Shown piece after piece: positions 12,166-23,636 of a stretch of DNA of 64,000 bases. The stretch lies in contig JAJEKV010000010.1 of the NCBI GenBank assembly GCA_021234155.1, positions 16,124,275-16,188,274 on the forward strand. Reading direction: 5' to 3'. The notes beneath the pieces are model-generated. The model saw only the letters and a program-made list of their open reading frames with translations, was not told where the DNA came from and did not search any database. The position numbers and the translations under genes are program-made. Every line of letters starts with the position of its first letter. The first letter of the stretch is position 1. Source of the DNA: Isoetes taiwanensis. Its lineage: Eukaryota > Streptophyta > Lycopodiopsida > Isoetales > Isoetaceae.

Positions 12166-13135
12166 CAGTGATTCCCAAATCTAGAAGAGACCGAGTCTCC
12201 TGCTTAATCTGAATGTCTGGCAGGAGGCTGGCTCTCCTTCTTGCTCAGGGGATTTCAGTCTTGAATGGGCTGGCAAAAACAACCTTAAATCCAATGAATC
12301 AGACTTGTCTTCAAGAGAACACAGAGAATAACTTCTCCAAATGAACAAAGCCCCATGATATATAATACCATATGACATATTCAACAAAAATTGGACTTAT
12401 TTAGATTTAATAGATAGCACTTCAAGGATGCCATTATAAGAATTTATGTATTGTTTAATTCTTCTTGATTGTTATAATTTTTATAAGTTTTTATTATATA
12501 AGTTTATCTTTAAATTACAACTATAATAGTTGTCAAAGAATAAAACTACTTTTCAAACTAATTTCCACTTGAAACTATTTTAAATTAGACATCTCAAAAA
12601 TATGAAATTTCAATTTTTAGTGATTTAACAAATTTAAAATTTGCCAATCATGATAATTTTTAAGTGAAATCCGATGGTTTAATAAGTGATTGACTTCAAA
12701 TTCATATGAGAATTTCACAATAGACAAATTTTTATACTTTTAAGAATACTTTAGGGAAAGTTTTAAGTTGAAATTAATTAAATGATAAAGTTAATGTTTT
12801 AACAATAACTATTAAATAATTTATTATTGATGAAATAAAACATAATCAATAATAAGCTATTTAATTTTTTAAAACATAAGCGTAATTAGTTAATTAATTT
12901 CAATCTAAAAGATTCTTCTATGAATATTTCTAAAAAGTAACATTTAATCATACAGAGTTTATCTTAGATTAAAACTTAATTATAAATAGAGTAAAGTAAA
13001 AATTAGTTTAGAAAGCAATCTCATACTGTAGTAGCCATCATACTTTTGATTTAAAGGTAAATTGAACGAATTTTTGAAATCAATAAGAGTTGAAAATACT
13101 TATAATCTTATCATGGCATCCTTGAAGTGCATCTA

Positions 13136-13930
13136 TTAGATTTGAATAAGTCCAATTTTTGTTAAATATGTCATATTCCTAAAAATTGGTGGCATTAGTT
13201 GAGTAAAAGAAGCACCAGTATCTACGTAGAAACCACCTTGTCCAGCTTTGTTCATTTTTTGTATTGGCATACTAACACCATTAAAATTAAAGCCAATAAT
13301 AGGCACAAAATAGTAGTGTGGCTCGTGATCACTCTTATAAAATGACATAGCTTCATAATCCTCTGGAAAACTTGGATTCTCAAACATAAGTGTAGAACTT
13401 GCTTTAGATTCATAAGGTGTTAGGCAATAGGAGAACACCCCACGAAAATTAACTTGGTTCATAATTGATATTCCATCTCGTGCCATTCCCAATACTCCAT
13501 CACTACTGCCCCTCAGAGTGCCTACAGTGTCTTTAATTCCAAGACCAAAATAAACACTTGATGACTCGTCACCAAATGTTAGTACGTGACTCGTCACCAA
13601 ATGTTAGTATCTTACTAACTCCAAGTCCACATTCTTACCATCTAGATATCTTATAGTCTCTTTACATACACTTGGACGGTCCTTTCTACAATCTGCAGGT
13701 TGATCGTGACCATTTCTACCCTCGTGCAATAAATGACAAGCATCTGCTATGCAATATACTGAAAGCAAAGTGCATGAAGATTTCTTACCAAAGCCACTAC
13801 ATATTCTATTCTTGCACAAGGCATCACTTGCGATCCACGTCGTTTGAGCTCCTGTATAAAAAACGAGAACGATGAAGACTGAGATCAAATACAACGATCC
13901 TTTTGCATTGTAAAGGCTCCAGTGGTTCCC
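13136..13930 (-). pseudogene. Nepenthesin-like aspartic protease, copy 2 (broken)
   Basis: Same domain order as copy 1 and nearly identical to copy 3. The first half (13604-13894) contains VLVFYTGAQTTWIASD, so the first active-site DTG is lost. The second half (13136-13600) is open and includes FGLGIKDTVGTLRG, GVLGMARDGIS, FSYCLTPYES, HYYFVPIIGF and an intact second-site FYVDTGASFTQL. A short tandem duplication of about 25 bp (LTFGDES coding, about 13573-13610) breaks the frame between the halves. The C-terminal lobe after PPIF is missing and replaced by AT-rich flank. Confidence 0.88.
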
Positions 13931-14890
13931 AAATCTGGAAGAGACCGAGTCTCCTGCTTAATGTGAATGTCTAGCAGGAAGCTGTCTCTCCTTCTTGCTC
14001 AAGGGATTTCAGTCTTGAATGGGCTGGCAAAAACAACCTTAAATCCAATGAATCAGACCTGTCTTCAAGAGAACACAGAGAACAACTTCTCCAAATGAAC
14101 AAAGCCCCATGATATGTAATACTAATATGACATATTCAACAAAAATTGGACTTATTCAGATTTAATAGATAGCACTTCAAGGATGCCATTATAAGAATTT
14201 ATGTATTGTTTAATTCTTCTTGATTGTTATAATTTTTATAAGTTTTTATTATATAAGTTTATCTTTAAATTACAACTATAATAGATGTCAAAGAATAAAA
14301 CTACTTTTCAAACTAATTTTGACTTGAAACTATTTAAAATTAGACATTTCAAAAATATGAAATTTCAATTTTTAGTGATTTAACAAATTTAAAATTTGCC
14401 AATCATGATAATTTTTAAGTGAAATCCGATGGTTTAATAAGTGATTGACTTCAAATTCATATGAGAATTTCACAATAGACAAATTTTTATACTTTTAAGA
14501 ATACTTTAGGGAAAGTTTTAAGTTGAAATTAATTAAATGATAAAGTTGATGTTTTAACAATAACTATTAAATAATTTATTATTGATGAAATAAAACATAA
14601 TCAATAATAAGCTATTTAATTTTTTAAAACATAAGCGTAATTAGTTAATTAATTTCAATCTAAAAGATTCTTCCATGAATATTTCTAAAAAGTAACATTT
14701 AATCATACAGAGTTTATCTTAGATTAAAACTTAATTATAAATAGAGTAAAGTGAAAATTAGTTTAGAAAGCAATCTCATACTGTAGTAGCCATCATACTT
14801 TTGATTTAAAGGTAAATTGAACGAATTTTTGAAATCAATAAGAGTTGAAAATACTTATAATCTTATCATGGCATCCTTGAAGTGCATCTA

Positions 14891-15690
14891 TTAGATTTGA
14901 ATAAGTCCAATTTTTGTTAAATATGTCATATTCCTAAAAAAATTGGTGGCATTAGTTGAGTAAAAGAAGCACCCAAGATTCACGTAGAAACCACCTTGTC
15001 CAGCTTTGTTCATTTTTTGTATTGGCATACTAACACCATTAAAATTAAAGCCAATAATAGGCACAAAATAGTAGTGTGGCTCGTGATCACTCTTATAAAA
15101 TGACATAGCTTCATAATCCTCACGGAAAACTTGGATTCTCAAACATAAGTGTAGAACTTGCTTTAGATTCATAAGGTGTTAGGCAATAGGAGAACACCCC
15201 ACGAAAATTAACTTGGTTCATAATTGATATTCCATCTCGTGCCATTCCCAATACTCCATCACTACTGCCCCTCAGAGTGCCTACAGTGCCTTTAATTCCA
15301 AGACCAAAATAAACACTTGATGACTCGTCACCAAATGTTAGTACGTGACTCGTCACCAAATGTTAGTATCTTACTAACTCCAAGTCCACATTCTTACCAT
15401 CTAGATATCTTATAGTCTCTTTACATACACTTGGACGGTCCTTTCTACAATCTGCAGGTTGATCGTGACCATTTCTACCCTCGTGCAATAAATGACAAGC
15501 ATCTGCTATGCAATATACTGAAAGCAAAGTGCATGAAGATTTCTTACCAAAGCCACTACATATTCTATTGTTGCACAAGGCATCACTTGCGATCCACGTC
15601 GTTTGAGCTCCTGTATCAAAAACGAGAACGATGAAGACTGAGATCAAATACAACGATCCTTTTGCATTGTAAAGGCTCCAGTGGTTCCCA
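14891..15690 (-). pseudogene. Nepenthesin-like aspartic protease, copy 3 (broken)
   Basis: The most complete N-terminal half: VLVFDTGAQTTW retains the first catalytic Asp. It shares with copy 2 the 25-bp duplication that breaks the frame near 15330-15370. Its second active site is destroyed by a small insertion (near 14970-14985) that turns FYVDTGAS into FYVNLGCF, and another small insertion near 15120 shifts the frame at the PSFP/EDYEAM position. Copies 1 and 2 lost the first Asp and kept the second; copy 3 does the reverse. Confidence 0.88.
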
Positions 15691-16084
15691 AATCTGGAAG
15701 AGACCGAGTCTCCTGCTTAATGTGAATGTCTAGCAGGAAGCTGTCTCTCCTTCTTGCTCAAGGGATTTCAGTCTTGAATGGGCTGGCAAAAACAACCTTA
15801 AATCCAATGAATCAGACCTGTCTTCAAGAGAACACAGAGAACAACTTCTCCAAATGAACAAAGCCCCATGATATGTAATACTAATATGACATATTCAACA
15901 AAAATTGGACTTATTCAGATTTAATAGATAGCACTTCAAGGATGCCATTATAAGAATTTATGTATTGTTTAATTCGTCTTGATTGTTATAATTTTTATAA
16001 GTTTTTATTATATAAGTTATCTTTAAATTAAAACTATAATGGTTGTGAAAGAATAAAACTACTTTTCAAACTAATTTTCACTTA

Positions 16085-17245
16085 AAGATATCTTTTGGGA
16101 AAAAAACCTCTAAAATGCCATTTTTTAACATTTTTGAAAAAAGAATCTGCAATTGCACTACAGGTCATTAGTGCATTTGCTAGGTCACCTTGTTTATTTT
16201 GTAAGAGCTATAGACTTTGGCCACAACATTGGTAATCCTATATGAAGTCAAAGTCAATAATGGGTCATGTTCTAAACTGTTATGAAAGAAAGGCGTGATC
16301 ATACGTGATAAGTAGTAGCCTATAAGCACTGCCATAAAAATGTTCACTATAATACTTTTGAACTGATTCTTTCTTCGGCACCAAGGTGTCCCAAAATTCG
16401 ATTCTGTAAACAAGAAAACAATTCAAGGAAAAGATGGATACACAATCTTATACAACTTAATGTAGATTCATTGATCATGCAGGCTGAAGTAGAGTCATAA
16501 TACTTACTGGAATAGGTGGGGGCAAGGACCTTAGTATGCTATTTTGATTGTGAAGGCTTAAGACCATTTTGTCTCACCACTTTTAAAGTGTGATCATGAT
16601 CAGGTCCTCTCGAACAGAGCATTATGCTACAGGAATATCTTGCCAGAATTCACTTTTAATATTCTTGTAGAAGGTATACATGTATAAGTTAAGAAAACAT
16701 GTTCAATAAGAAGTCTTGCAGAACTTGACTATTAGCATTATACCTGTTCTTAGGTAGAAATATTGTATATGAATGTTTGGAAACTTATACTCCTTATAAC
16801 AAAGCTTCTTCAAAGTGTTCTCCCCTGGACAATGAATACCTATCCATGAGAATATATAGCAAATAACATATAATGTCTGTAGCTATTTGTTGAAGGCAAA
16901 AATGCTGATTGAATAGCCAGCAAGACAAACAAGCTTGCACTAGACAACAAACCAGTATTGTGAAAATTTACCCAAGTAACTTTTGCGCATTCATGTTAAT
17001 ATGCAACGGTCCTGCTATTGCATCTTGGGTATGGGCAGCGCTCTTTCTATAGCATGGGTAGTAGTCTATGACTGTATTTATGAGTCCAGCTTTAAGCTCC
17101 ATGGATTGGTCACATACAGAATGCTAAATGAACTTTCATGACAAGTGGCACAAATGGATTAAAGAGTTTGAAGTTTCGATGGGAAAGTCAAAAAGTCAGA
17201 AAAACAACTTGTCTTACTTTAAGGAAAGGCAAGCTAATAAAGCGT
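16085..17245. other. Intergenic, one splice-bounded frame of unknown meaning
   Basis: On minus, about 16403-16182 is bounded by a good acceptor (tcttgtttacag) and a donor (caag|gtgacc), but no frame is open throughout and no family is recognised. The remainder holds nothing identifiable. Confidence 0.3.
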
Positions 17246-17247
17246 TG

Positions 17248-17285
17248 AATATGTACGATGATGAAGTGTCATCATCGTACATATT
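17248..17285. other. Perfect 17-bp inverted repeat (hairpin)
   Basis: Arms 17248-17264 and 17269-17285 are exact reverse complements around a 4-nt loop (agtg). The right arm runs into the first SINE-like unit, so the hairpin marks the left junction of that tandem pair. Confidence 0.9.
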
Positions 17286-18160
17286 CTAAACGAGGTGCAC
17301 CTTGGACTACGACAATCGTCGGATTCATCGATTAGCAGATCATATGTTGGGGCCTCTGGACACCTCTCGTTTCGCTTATAGTCATTTATGATTGGAGGCG
17401 CCTATGATTTTGAAATATGAAATACGATTTCGCCTAAGGTTTGAGAGAATATCGAACCTCTATACAACTTTGCCTAAGATTTTAAAATATGAAATATGGG
17501 GGCTCGAACCCCTACCAAAATAACTTAATATCCTAATAAGACTACTTTAGCCAATGTACCCAGTGAGGTAATGTGATTAATTTTTATCTTGAATCTATGT
17601 TTTTTTTTTTATAATAACCCATTCAATTGTTTTAGGGATATATAGTTTATGGTTTAGGGAATTGTTATTTTTACATCCATATCAAATCCCCCCTGGAACC
17701 CCCTGTTATTTTGCTACATATTCTAAACAAGGTGCACCCTGGACTACCACAGTCGTCGGATTCATCGATCCTACGATTCAAATCATATGTTGGGGCCTCT
17801 GGGCACCTCTCGTTTCACTTATAGTCATTTATGATTGGAGGCGCCTATGATTTTGAAATATGAAATACAATTTCGCCTAAGGTTTTGAGGGAATATAGAA
17901 CCTCTATATGATTTTGCCTAAAATTTTAGAATATGAGATACAGGGGCTCGCACCTCTACCAAAATTACTCAATGTCCTAATAAGACTACTTTAACCAATG
18001 TACCCAGTGAGGTAATGTAATTAATTTTTATCTTGCATCTATGTTTTTTTTTATAACGACCCATTCAATTTTTTTAGGTATATATAGTCTATGGTTTAGG
18101 GAATTGTTATTTTTACATCCATATCAAATTCCCCCTGGAACCCCTGTTATTTTTTTGCTA
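17280..18160 (-). repeat. Tandem pair of about 437-bp SINE-like units
   Basis: Two copies (about 17280-17716 and 17717-18155) match along their length, e.g. 'catattctaaac(g/a)aggtgcacc' at each start. On minus, copy 1 has pol III-type boxes: A-box-like tggctaaagtag (17542-17553) and, about 31 nt on, B box ggttcgagcccc (17499-17510). Copy 2 keeps mutated versions (17986-17997 and 17943-17954). This is the arrangement of tRNA-derived SINE heads. The body 3' of the boxes contains 'aaatatgaaatac' repeats and no poly-A tail. Confidence 0.6.
17499..17553 (-). promoter_or_regulatory. Internal pol III-like A and B boxes
   Basis: A-box-like tggctaaagtag and B-box ggttcgagcccc, about 31 nt apart on the minus strand, close to the consensus of tRNA genes and tRNA-derived SINEs. 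No cloverleaf with an acceptor stem could be drawn, so this is not called a tRNA gene. Confidence 0.5.
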
Positions 18161-18524
18161 TATATTAAAGTCCCAATTGGCAACTGAGACAACTTGTTCA
18201 GGATGGCTTCTAGTCTTCCTATCATGTCCTTCTAGTAGTTTCTCTTCACATAGAATTTCACAGCAAAGCAAGCCAAAGCTATAGAAGTCTACCTTTTTTT
18301 AGCATTTGTCGTGCCCTTGCTTTTTGTAGACACACAAATTCTAAAATTGGGCGTGGAGGTTCCAAAATTAGAGAGTTTACAAAAACCACGATTCCGTTAA
18401 TTTGAAATTATTCCACATTTCATTTTTTTGAAGATGGCATAAAAATGCGTCTTTCACACTTGATTTTGTAAAAATTAATTTTATGAAAATTTCGCAGAAT
18501 TACATGAACTTTAGTTGTAGAAAA

Positions 18525-19000
18525 GTTAAGATTCTAACCTTTAAGACCAATATATTAGGTCTAATTCGAGGTCACGTTGCAAGAATAGAGACCCTTCTCT
18601 GCCATATCTCACGCTTAGCGCGAGAATTGATGCAAAAATACAAATTTTAGCTATAAAAAAACTAAGATTCTGACCTTTCGGATCAATATACTATGTCCAA
18701 TTGGAGGTGGCAATGGCAAAGGATGGCACTCTCTTCTTTGCCACATCTTGCGCTAAGCGCGAGGGTTAATACAAGAATTTAAATTTTAGTTGTACAAATT
18801 AGATGCCACATGGCAAGAATAGCAACCCATTCTCTGTCACATCTCGCGTTACGCGCGGGGGTTAATGCAAAAATACAAATTCATGTTGTAAAAAAACTAA
18901 GAATTTAACCTTTTAGATCAATATACTTAGTCCAATTGGATGTCGTATGACAAGAATAGTAAACCTTCTCTGCCACATCTCGCGCTTAGCGCGACAAGGC
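18525..19000. repeat. Tandem repeat, about 95-150 bp, with CGCG palindrome
   Basis: Four units each contain 'ctctgccacatctcgcg' followed by the palindromic core cgcttagcgcg or a variant (about 18608, 18750, 18848, 18981), then 'gggttaatgcaaaaatacaaattttag' and 'ccaattggaggt'. Unit length varies through internal deletion. A further degenerate 'gctaagcgagatgtgg' lies inverted at about 19057. Confidence 0.75.
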
Positions 19001-19471
19001 AAAATAGGAAGGAAAAAAAAATCATTCTCCCCTCCCCCCCCTCTCCCCTTTAAATTGCTAAGCGAGATGTGGTGAGAGAAGGATCTAGCAGTCACCTTTC
19101 CCTTCCCCTCATTTCTCATAAAATCTGAAAGTAGATAATTAAAAGCATTTCAAGCGTATTATACAGGAACTTAATCGATTTGACAATACTCATTTCTCAA
19201 TTTCAACCTAAAAACACCAATGTCATCCACTATAGCTAAGAATTTCTGGATAAATGAAGAAAAGAGGTGATTTTCTTACCTCAATTTGCAAAGAGCTGAA
19301 GAGCTTTGATTTCTCTTGCCTGGCTGCTTCACCAAGGTAAATCAGTCAAACACTTGCCAAACTAGAGCCCATCGAACTCATAGAAGGTAAGAATAGAAGC
19401 TCGCACGTTGAGGCTCTAGTTGAGGCGCCAAGAATTCGTATTGGTGCCAGGTGCTAGGAGCTCACTCAGCG

Positions 19472-19506
19472 CTAGAACCATCATTCAATTAAATTGGGAT
19501 TATGTC
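19472..19506 (+). repeat. Left arm of 35-bp inverted repeat
   Basis: Begins ctagaaccatcattcaatt and ends gggattatgtc. It is the exact reverse complement of 31714-31748, 12.2 kb away. Beyond the 35 bp, similarity continues only loosely. Confidence 0.9.
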
Positions 19507-19870
19507 TATTCCAAAATCGCGCCGTATAAGCATTTTATTGACCATTATATTGAATTAACCACACTTTTGCACTGTGTTCATTTTCGGGCTAGGAAGATGC
19601 ATTTTATGTTGAAATGCAAAGGCATTCAAATATTCGATGCAAATGACCCATATTATGACAGAATGTTGGCAATAGAAAAAACAAGAAATTACTTATTAAT
19701 TCGCACATTCACGGACGACAACGAAATCTAAACATTGCAATTGTAATGCTTTACGAATAAATAACAGCAAGCAAGTTGCTACAAAACAGAGTTTTTCATG
19801 GTTCAAATCGCGCGTGGCGCGATTTGCTTGGCATAAATAACGCATTATAATAGAACATAAACTTAAAAAA

Positions 19871-20101
19871 CTAATCCGATTCATCGTCGTCAGGCACTGC
19901 AGGCGGTCCTGAGATCCTGTCGATCATGAACAAACCATGCTCTGGATTCCATATAAGATGGATTACAACATCAAAGGGATCATGATAGAAGCAGACGGGA
20001 TTCATAGCAACGACATCAAACCAGTCCTGAAGTTCTATTTCTAGCTCGCGGCACCTGCAGAGGTCCGCATGGTTCATCGTGCAGGTAATAAAATGTGCCA
20101 T
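19871..20101 (-). CDS. Small intact ORF, 76 aa, function unknown
   Basis: Complete ATG-to-TAG frame starting MAHFITCTMNHADLC and ending VPDDDESD. It contains HDPFDVVIHLIWNPEHGLF. Acidic C-terminus, no membrane segment or known motif seen. It sits just inside the left inverted repeat of the candidate giant element, on the same strand as the other unfamiliar coding pieces, and is the only short piece there without a visible lesion. It may be an exon or a small element protein. No family recognised. Confidence 0.45.
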   Translation of the reverse strand: MAHFITCTMNHADLCRCRELEIELQDWFDVVAMNPVCFYHDPFDVVIHLIWNPEHGLFMIDRISGPPAVPDDDESD

Positions 20102-20362
20102 AATAACAAGCAGAAGGCGGAGACCGAAGCCGATGGTTTGCCAATTTCATGCATGCCTATTTATACACACCTAAATTATTGACGGTATATACATACAAAT
20201 TATTGCAAGTATACCAAACCATACACATAATATAAAAAAACAATACATACATAGAACCAATAATGCTGATATAAGAACACAATATAAATTCTAAACCTTT
20301 TGTGTAAAGTATATTTCATATTCAAAACTTTTTGGAAAGTGTATTTCCTGTATACATATATA

Positions 20363-21000
20363 TCAAAAACGTTCTCTTTCTAGAACGATTTTCTCAAGGT
20401 CCCTGTCAATTTCCCCTGTCCGATCAAGTTGCGGGTATAGTGTTTGTATCTCTTCGACCGTTTTTCCTGAAGCTATTTCATGCAAGACACTAACAAAACG
20501 AAGCAGGAAGTCATCTTTGTCAAAATCTTGAGGATGATAGGGCGGCGGATTCAATGCCTGTGACTGATTGAAGCAACACTTTAAAGCGTCATCATCCACA
20601 ATGATCATGCCTTCCTTATCCTCAACACCTAGGGCATCCATCATGTTGCGCAAGCATTTCACAAATATCTTTTTACCTGTCGGTTCTTTAGGGTTTGTGA
20701 ATGAAGCACATTTGCTTTGATCCCAGATGGACCTTGATCTCTATTTAGCTCGGGCACTACTTTCAAAACATCCCAGTATATTTCTATGCTCCATAGATGA
20801 CCAAATTGCTGTGAAAAAACATCTTGAAGGCCTGGTCCAACATCTCCTTCAGATAAGGGCGCGGGTAAACATATTTGGTACGTGTCTCAAATGGTTGTTG
20901 CGCATACCATGACTTTTCGAACGTTGCTTTAGGTAACGTTCTACATAGCACACCATTCAAATCAAAGACCAGTACTTTTGGGGAAGCCAAATCATTTCTG
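20363..21000 (-). pseudogene. HAD/FCP1-like phosphatase fragment (captured?)
   Basis: Resembles plant FCP1/NLI-interacting-factor-like HAD phosphatases. It opens with KVLVFDLNGVLCRTL, the nucleophile region, where the family has D-L-(D/N)-G. Then come RPYLKEMLDQAF, IWSSMEHRNI (the WSS motif), RSIWDQSKCASF, KCLRNMMDALG and MIIVDDDALKCCFNQ, matching the family's DD..K motif. Two lesions: one extra T in a T-run near 20803 shifts the frame before IWSS, and a stop lies near 20745. Introns were not obvious. As it lies among transposon genes, it is best explained as a captured host fragment or an accessory domain of the element. Confidence 0.7.
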
Positions 21001-21078
21001 TAAGGAGAACAATAACGTATGAGACAAAAGAAATGGTAAGCGAAAACGCGCCAGGCGCGATTTCATGAATGATGCATG

Positions 21079-22325
21079 TCAACATAATTTAAAAATATGA
21101 TCTCTAGGAAAGTCTAAATCGCGCCTGGCGCGATTTCTATATGCTTGCAGTTTGTAAAATGCATGGATATCAAAAAAAGGAATATTGTTACGATACCTTT
21201 CTTCTTCTTCATTCCCCGTTGTGACTTCTTCCGTTGCATCCTTATTCTGAGTTGTCTCTGGTCTGATAGAAGCACCAACCACATCAGTTGAGATCTGTAC
21301 AGTGGGAACTATGCTTGATAGTTCATTACTCTTTACGCTAACCTGGCTAGTGTTTTCAGATTTGGAGTCTGCTTCATCCTCATTAATGTTATTATCATCA
21401 TCCTGCTTATCTTCAACCTGTTCTAAATTTTTAATGTCAAGGATGTTCACAGGCATGTCGATAGGTATTTGGTAATCTAGCTGATCTTCGGTTTCATCCA
21501 TGATGTTGCGGCCAACGAATAGCTTTCTCAATCCTTCCCGTTCCTTAAGCAAATCTGCAGGTATTTTGGCCTTAGAGGTAGAAGCTTTGCTTTTTGCACT
21601 GCCGATTGGTCCCCTAGTTGCTTCCTCTAGTACTTTCTCAAAGAAGAGGTCCAAGAAATTTTTGGCTCGATCATCTGAGACGACGCTCTGACATTTCCTT
21701 GCTAACTTCAAAGCTTCTCTACCGATGTAACCTCCAACGTGAAGTTCCCAGCAAGTTGTTCCCAACGGACAAAATGCTTCAATGAGATACTGGGAAAGGT
21801 CCATAGAGAACCCGTTCTTGTTTAGCTTTGTTAGGAGCTCATACTTAATGTGGCCCACAAGAATTGGGTCGTCCTCGTTTTCATCCTCTTCTTCCTCATC
21901 TTCCTCTAACTCTTCCACGACCTTGACACCCTTCCCCTTGTCTTCTTGCTCCAGATAGAAGACGTTTCGTATTATGCGTTCATCTAACTGATAGCACTGC
22001 CATGCTAGTTTGTCTCCATCTGGTTTTCCCTTGAGCCTTTCATATTCCTTATCATCCATCATGGCTATCATAATTATAAGCACATGAAAAAATTTACTTT
22101 CTGTGCTGAAGTCACTGTCCCTGTTTTCATCTATGAGGATCGCCTGTCGTATGACTTTCACGCATTCTAAGTCATTTGCAGCAGTTAGAGCATATGTATA
22201 GGACATGTCGGAGGGACATATAGTGACAATTGTGTAGTTCATCTCAGGTGGTGAAACCATTGCATATGTTGAAGAACGATTATAGTCATCAAGCGACCAT
22301 CCGGTGCCTCGGCTATCAAGGGCCT
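21079..22325 (-). CDS. Long acidic ORF of the giant element, about 393-415 aa
   Basis: Longest open frame in the region. From Met at 22260 it encodes 393 aa. The frame is open upstream to about 22325, where cacactcttag could be a splice acceptor, so the ATG may be internal. Features: MVSPPEMNYTIVTICPSD, a Glu/Asp-rich block (ELEEDEEEEDENEDD) near residues 115-130, a Lys/Ser stretch (GSAKSKASTSKAK) near 220, and a long acidic, Asn/Ser-rich C-terminal half. No catalytic motif recognised. Near its end it reads straight through one of the 21-bp GC palindromes (RNRARRDLD). Upstream, decayed coding sequence in the same direction suggests it is the C-terminal exon of a larger protein. Confidence 0.5.
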
Positions 22326-22329
22326 AAGA

Positions 22330-22620
22330 GTGTGATATCATGGGGACCAGCACCCACTACGGCAAGGCACACTTGAAACCAGTTGACACTTGATAAAGAA
22401 AGTGGACTCCATCTCCGAGTCCGCTTCACCATCGCGACTTTTCGTTTCAAGTCGGATGCAACTTTAGTGTGAAGCCCATCGATCTTTTGCAACGTTCTTC
22501 AACCTGGCTGCTTGACAAAGTCCTTGGACCAAAATACATACTTCTTAAGGGTCGTCGTTAGAGGCGTTATACTTTTTGCATGAGTCCTAACTCCGACAAC
22601 GACCACTCTGATGTAAGCCT
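22330..22620 (-). pseudogene. Decayed coding stretch upstream of the acidic ORF
   Basis: On minus the sequence still makes coherent protein: KKYVFWSKDFVKQPG, then KVASDLKRKVAMVKRTRRW, then SSVNWFQVCLAVVGAGPHD, with stops and at least one frame break. It joins the acidic ORF through a possible acceptor at about 22326. Taken as the linking part of one long element protein. Confidence 0.35.
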
Positions 22621-23636
22621 TTGTAATTCCTCACCAACCGCCTTCTTGAGCACTCTAATATTCTTGACTCGTCGCGGGCATCTTCAAATGATTCCAGCCT
22701 TTCTTTGCCGAGGGTTTTCTTGTAAAGAATTTCCTTCGATTAACTCCGTCCGTAATCGAGAGTAGCTCTTGATCGTCCAATCGAGCCTTCCTCATCTACG
22801 TTATATGTATATCAAAATTGATGTGTGTCGGGGAGGAAATCTTCCTTGTGAATCGGCAACTTCTTCTCGGCGTAGGCATCCCGTAATCCATTCCATTTCT
22901 CCCATCTTTGGATCTGAAGCAAATACTATCTTTGCGGGCATCCTTGGGCACGTTGGTTCCTCGAAAGCATCACCCTTTTCATCCCTTTTTTTTTTTCTTT
23001 GACACGGTGCTCTTGGTTTTGTCTCAGTATTATCGTCGACTAAGTGTCCTCTCCAAAGAACTTGAATTCGCTTTTAGATCGGGCCTGTCTCGGTTGGCAT
23101 TGGCTTCCCATATTCAATCCTTTGGTTCCAGAAAGCATGCGAAGTTGCTCTATATAGGGACTGCAAGTAGTGACCTTGTTAGCTTCATAATCGTGAATGA
23201 AATAAATCCTTCTAGTTTAAAATCGCGCCTGGCGCGATTTCATATCAGAAAGCAAATCGCGCCAGGCGCGATTTGCCTACTGTAAAGAGAAAACGTTTAT
23301 CGTCAAACAAGTAAATGGCTCTTTGGCGCGATTTCATATTAGAATTTAAATCGCGTTACCTAAAATTGCCTAGCCCCGAGGCGGCTTGGCTATTAGACGG
23401 ATAGCCTTTTCTCCTGAGGGTAGGCAAATTCCGCGTGGGGCGTGTAACATTCTAATATGAAATCGCGGGGGCCGCGATTTACTTGTTTGACGAGAAACGA
23501 CTATCAATCCAGGAAGCGTTTTCTCTTTACAAGAGGGCAAATCGGCGCTGGCGATTTGTTTTTCGATATGAAATCGCGCCAAAGCGCCGATTTGGTAAAT
23601 ATAAAAACTAAAACCTAAAGGAGGAAAATTACCTTT

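Larger units (their letters stand above)
11518..16085. repeat. Tandem segmental triplication, unit about 1.76 kb
   Basis: The unit includes the protease remnant plus about 950 bp of AT-rich flank. Identical landmarks ('gaataagtccaatttttg') sit at about 13140 and 14896, so the period is about 1756 bp. Copy 1 is shorter (about 1663 bp) because of its internal deletion. The right boundary of homology is at about 16080, where the 'actaatttt.actt' flank diverges. The flanks are nearly identical, implying recent unequal exchange. Confidence 0.9.

Noticed and set aside
17489-17557. Possible tRNA gene
   Set aside because: A and B boxes are present, but no acceptor stem or anticodon arm can be formed; interpreted as a SINE head.
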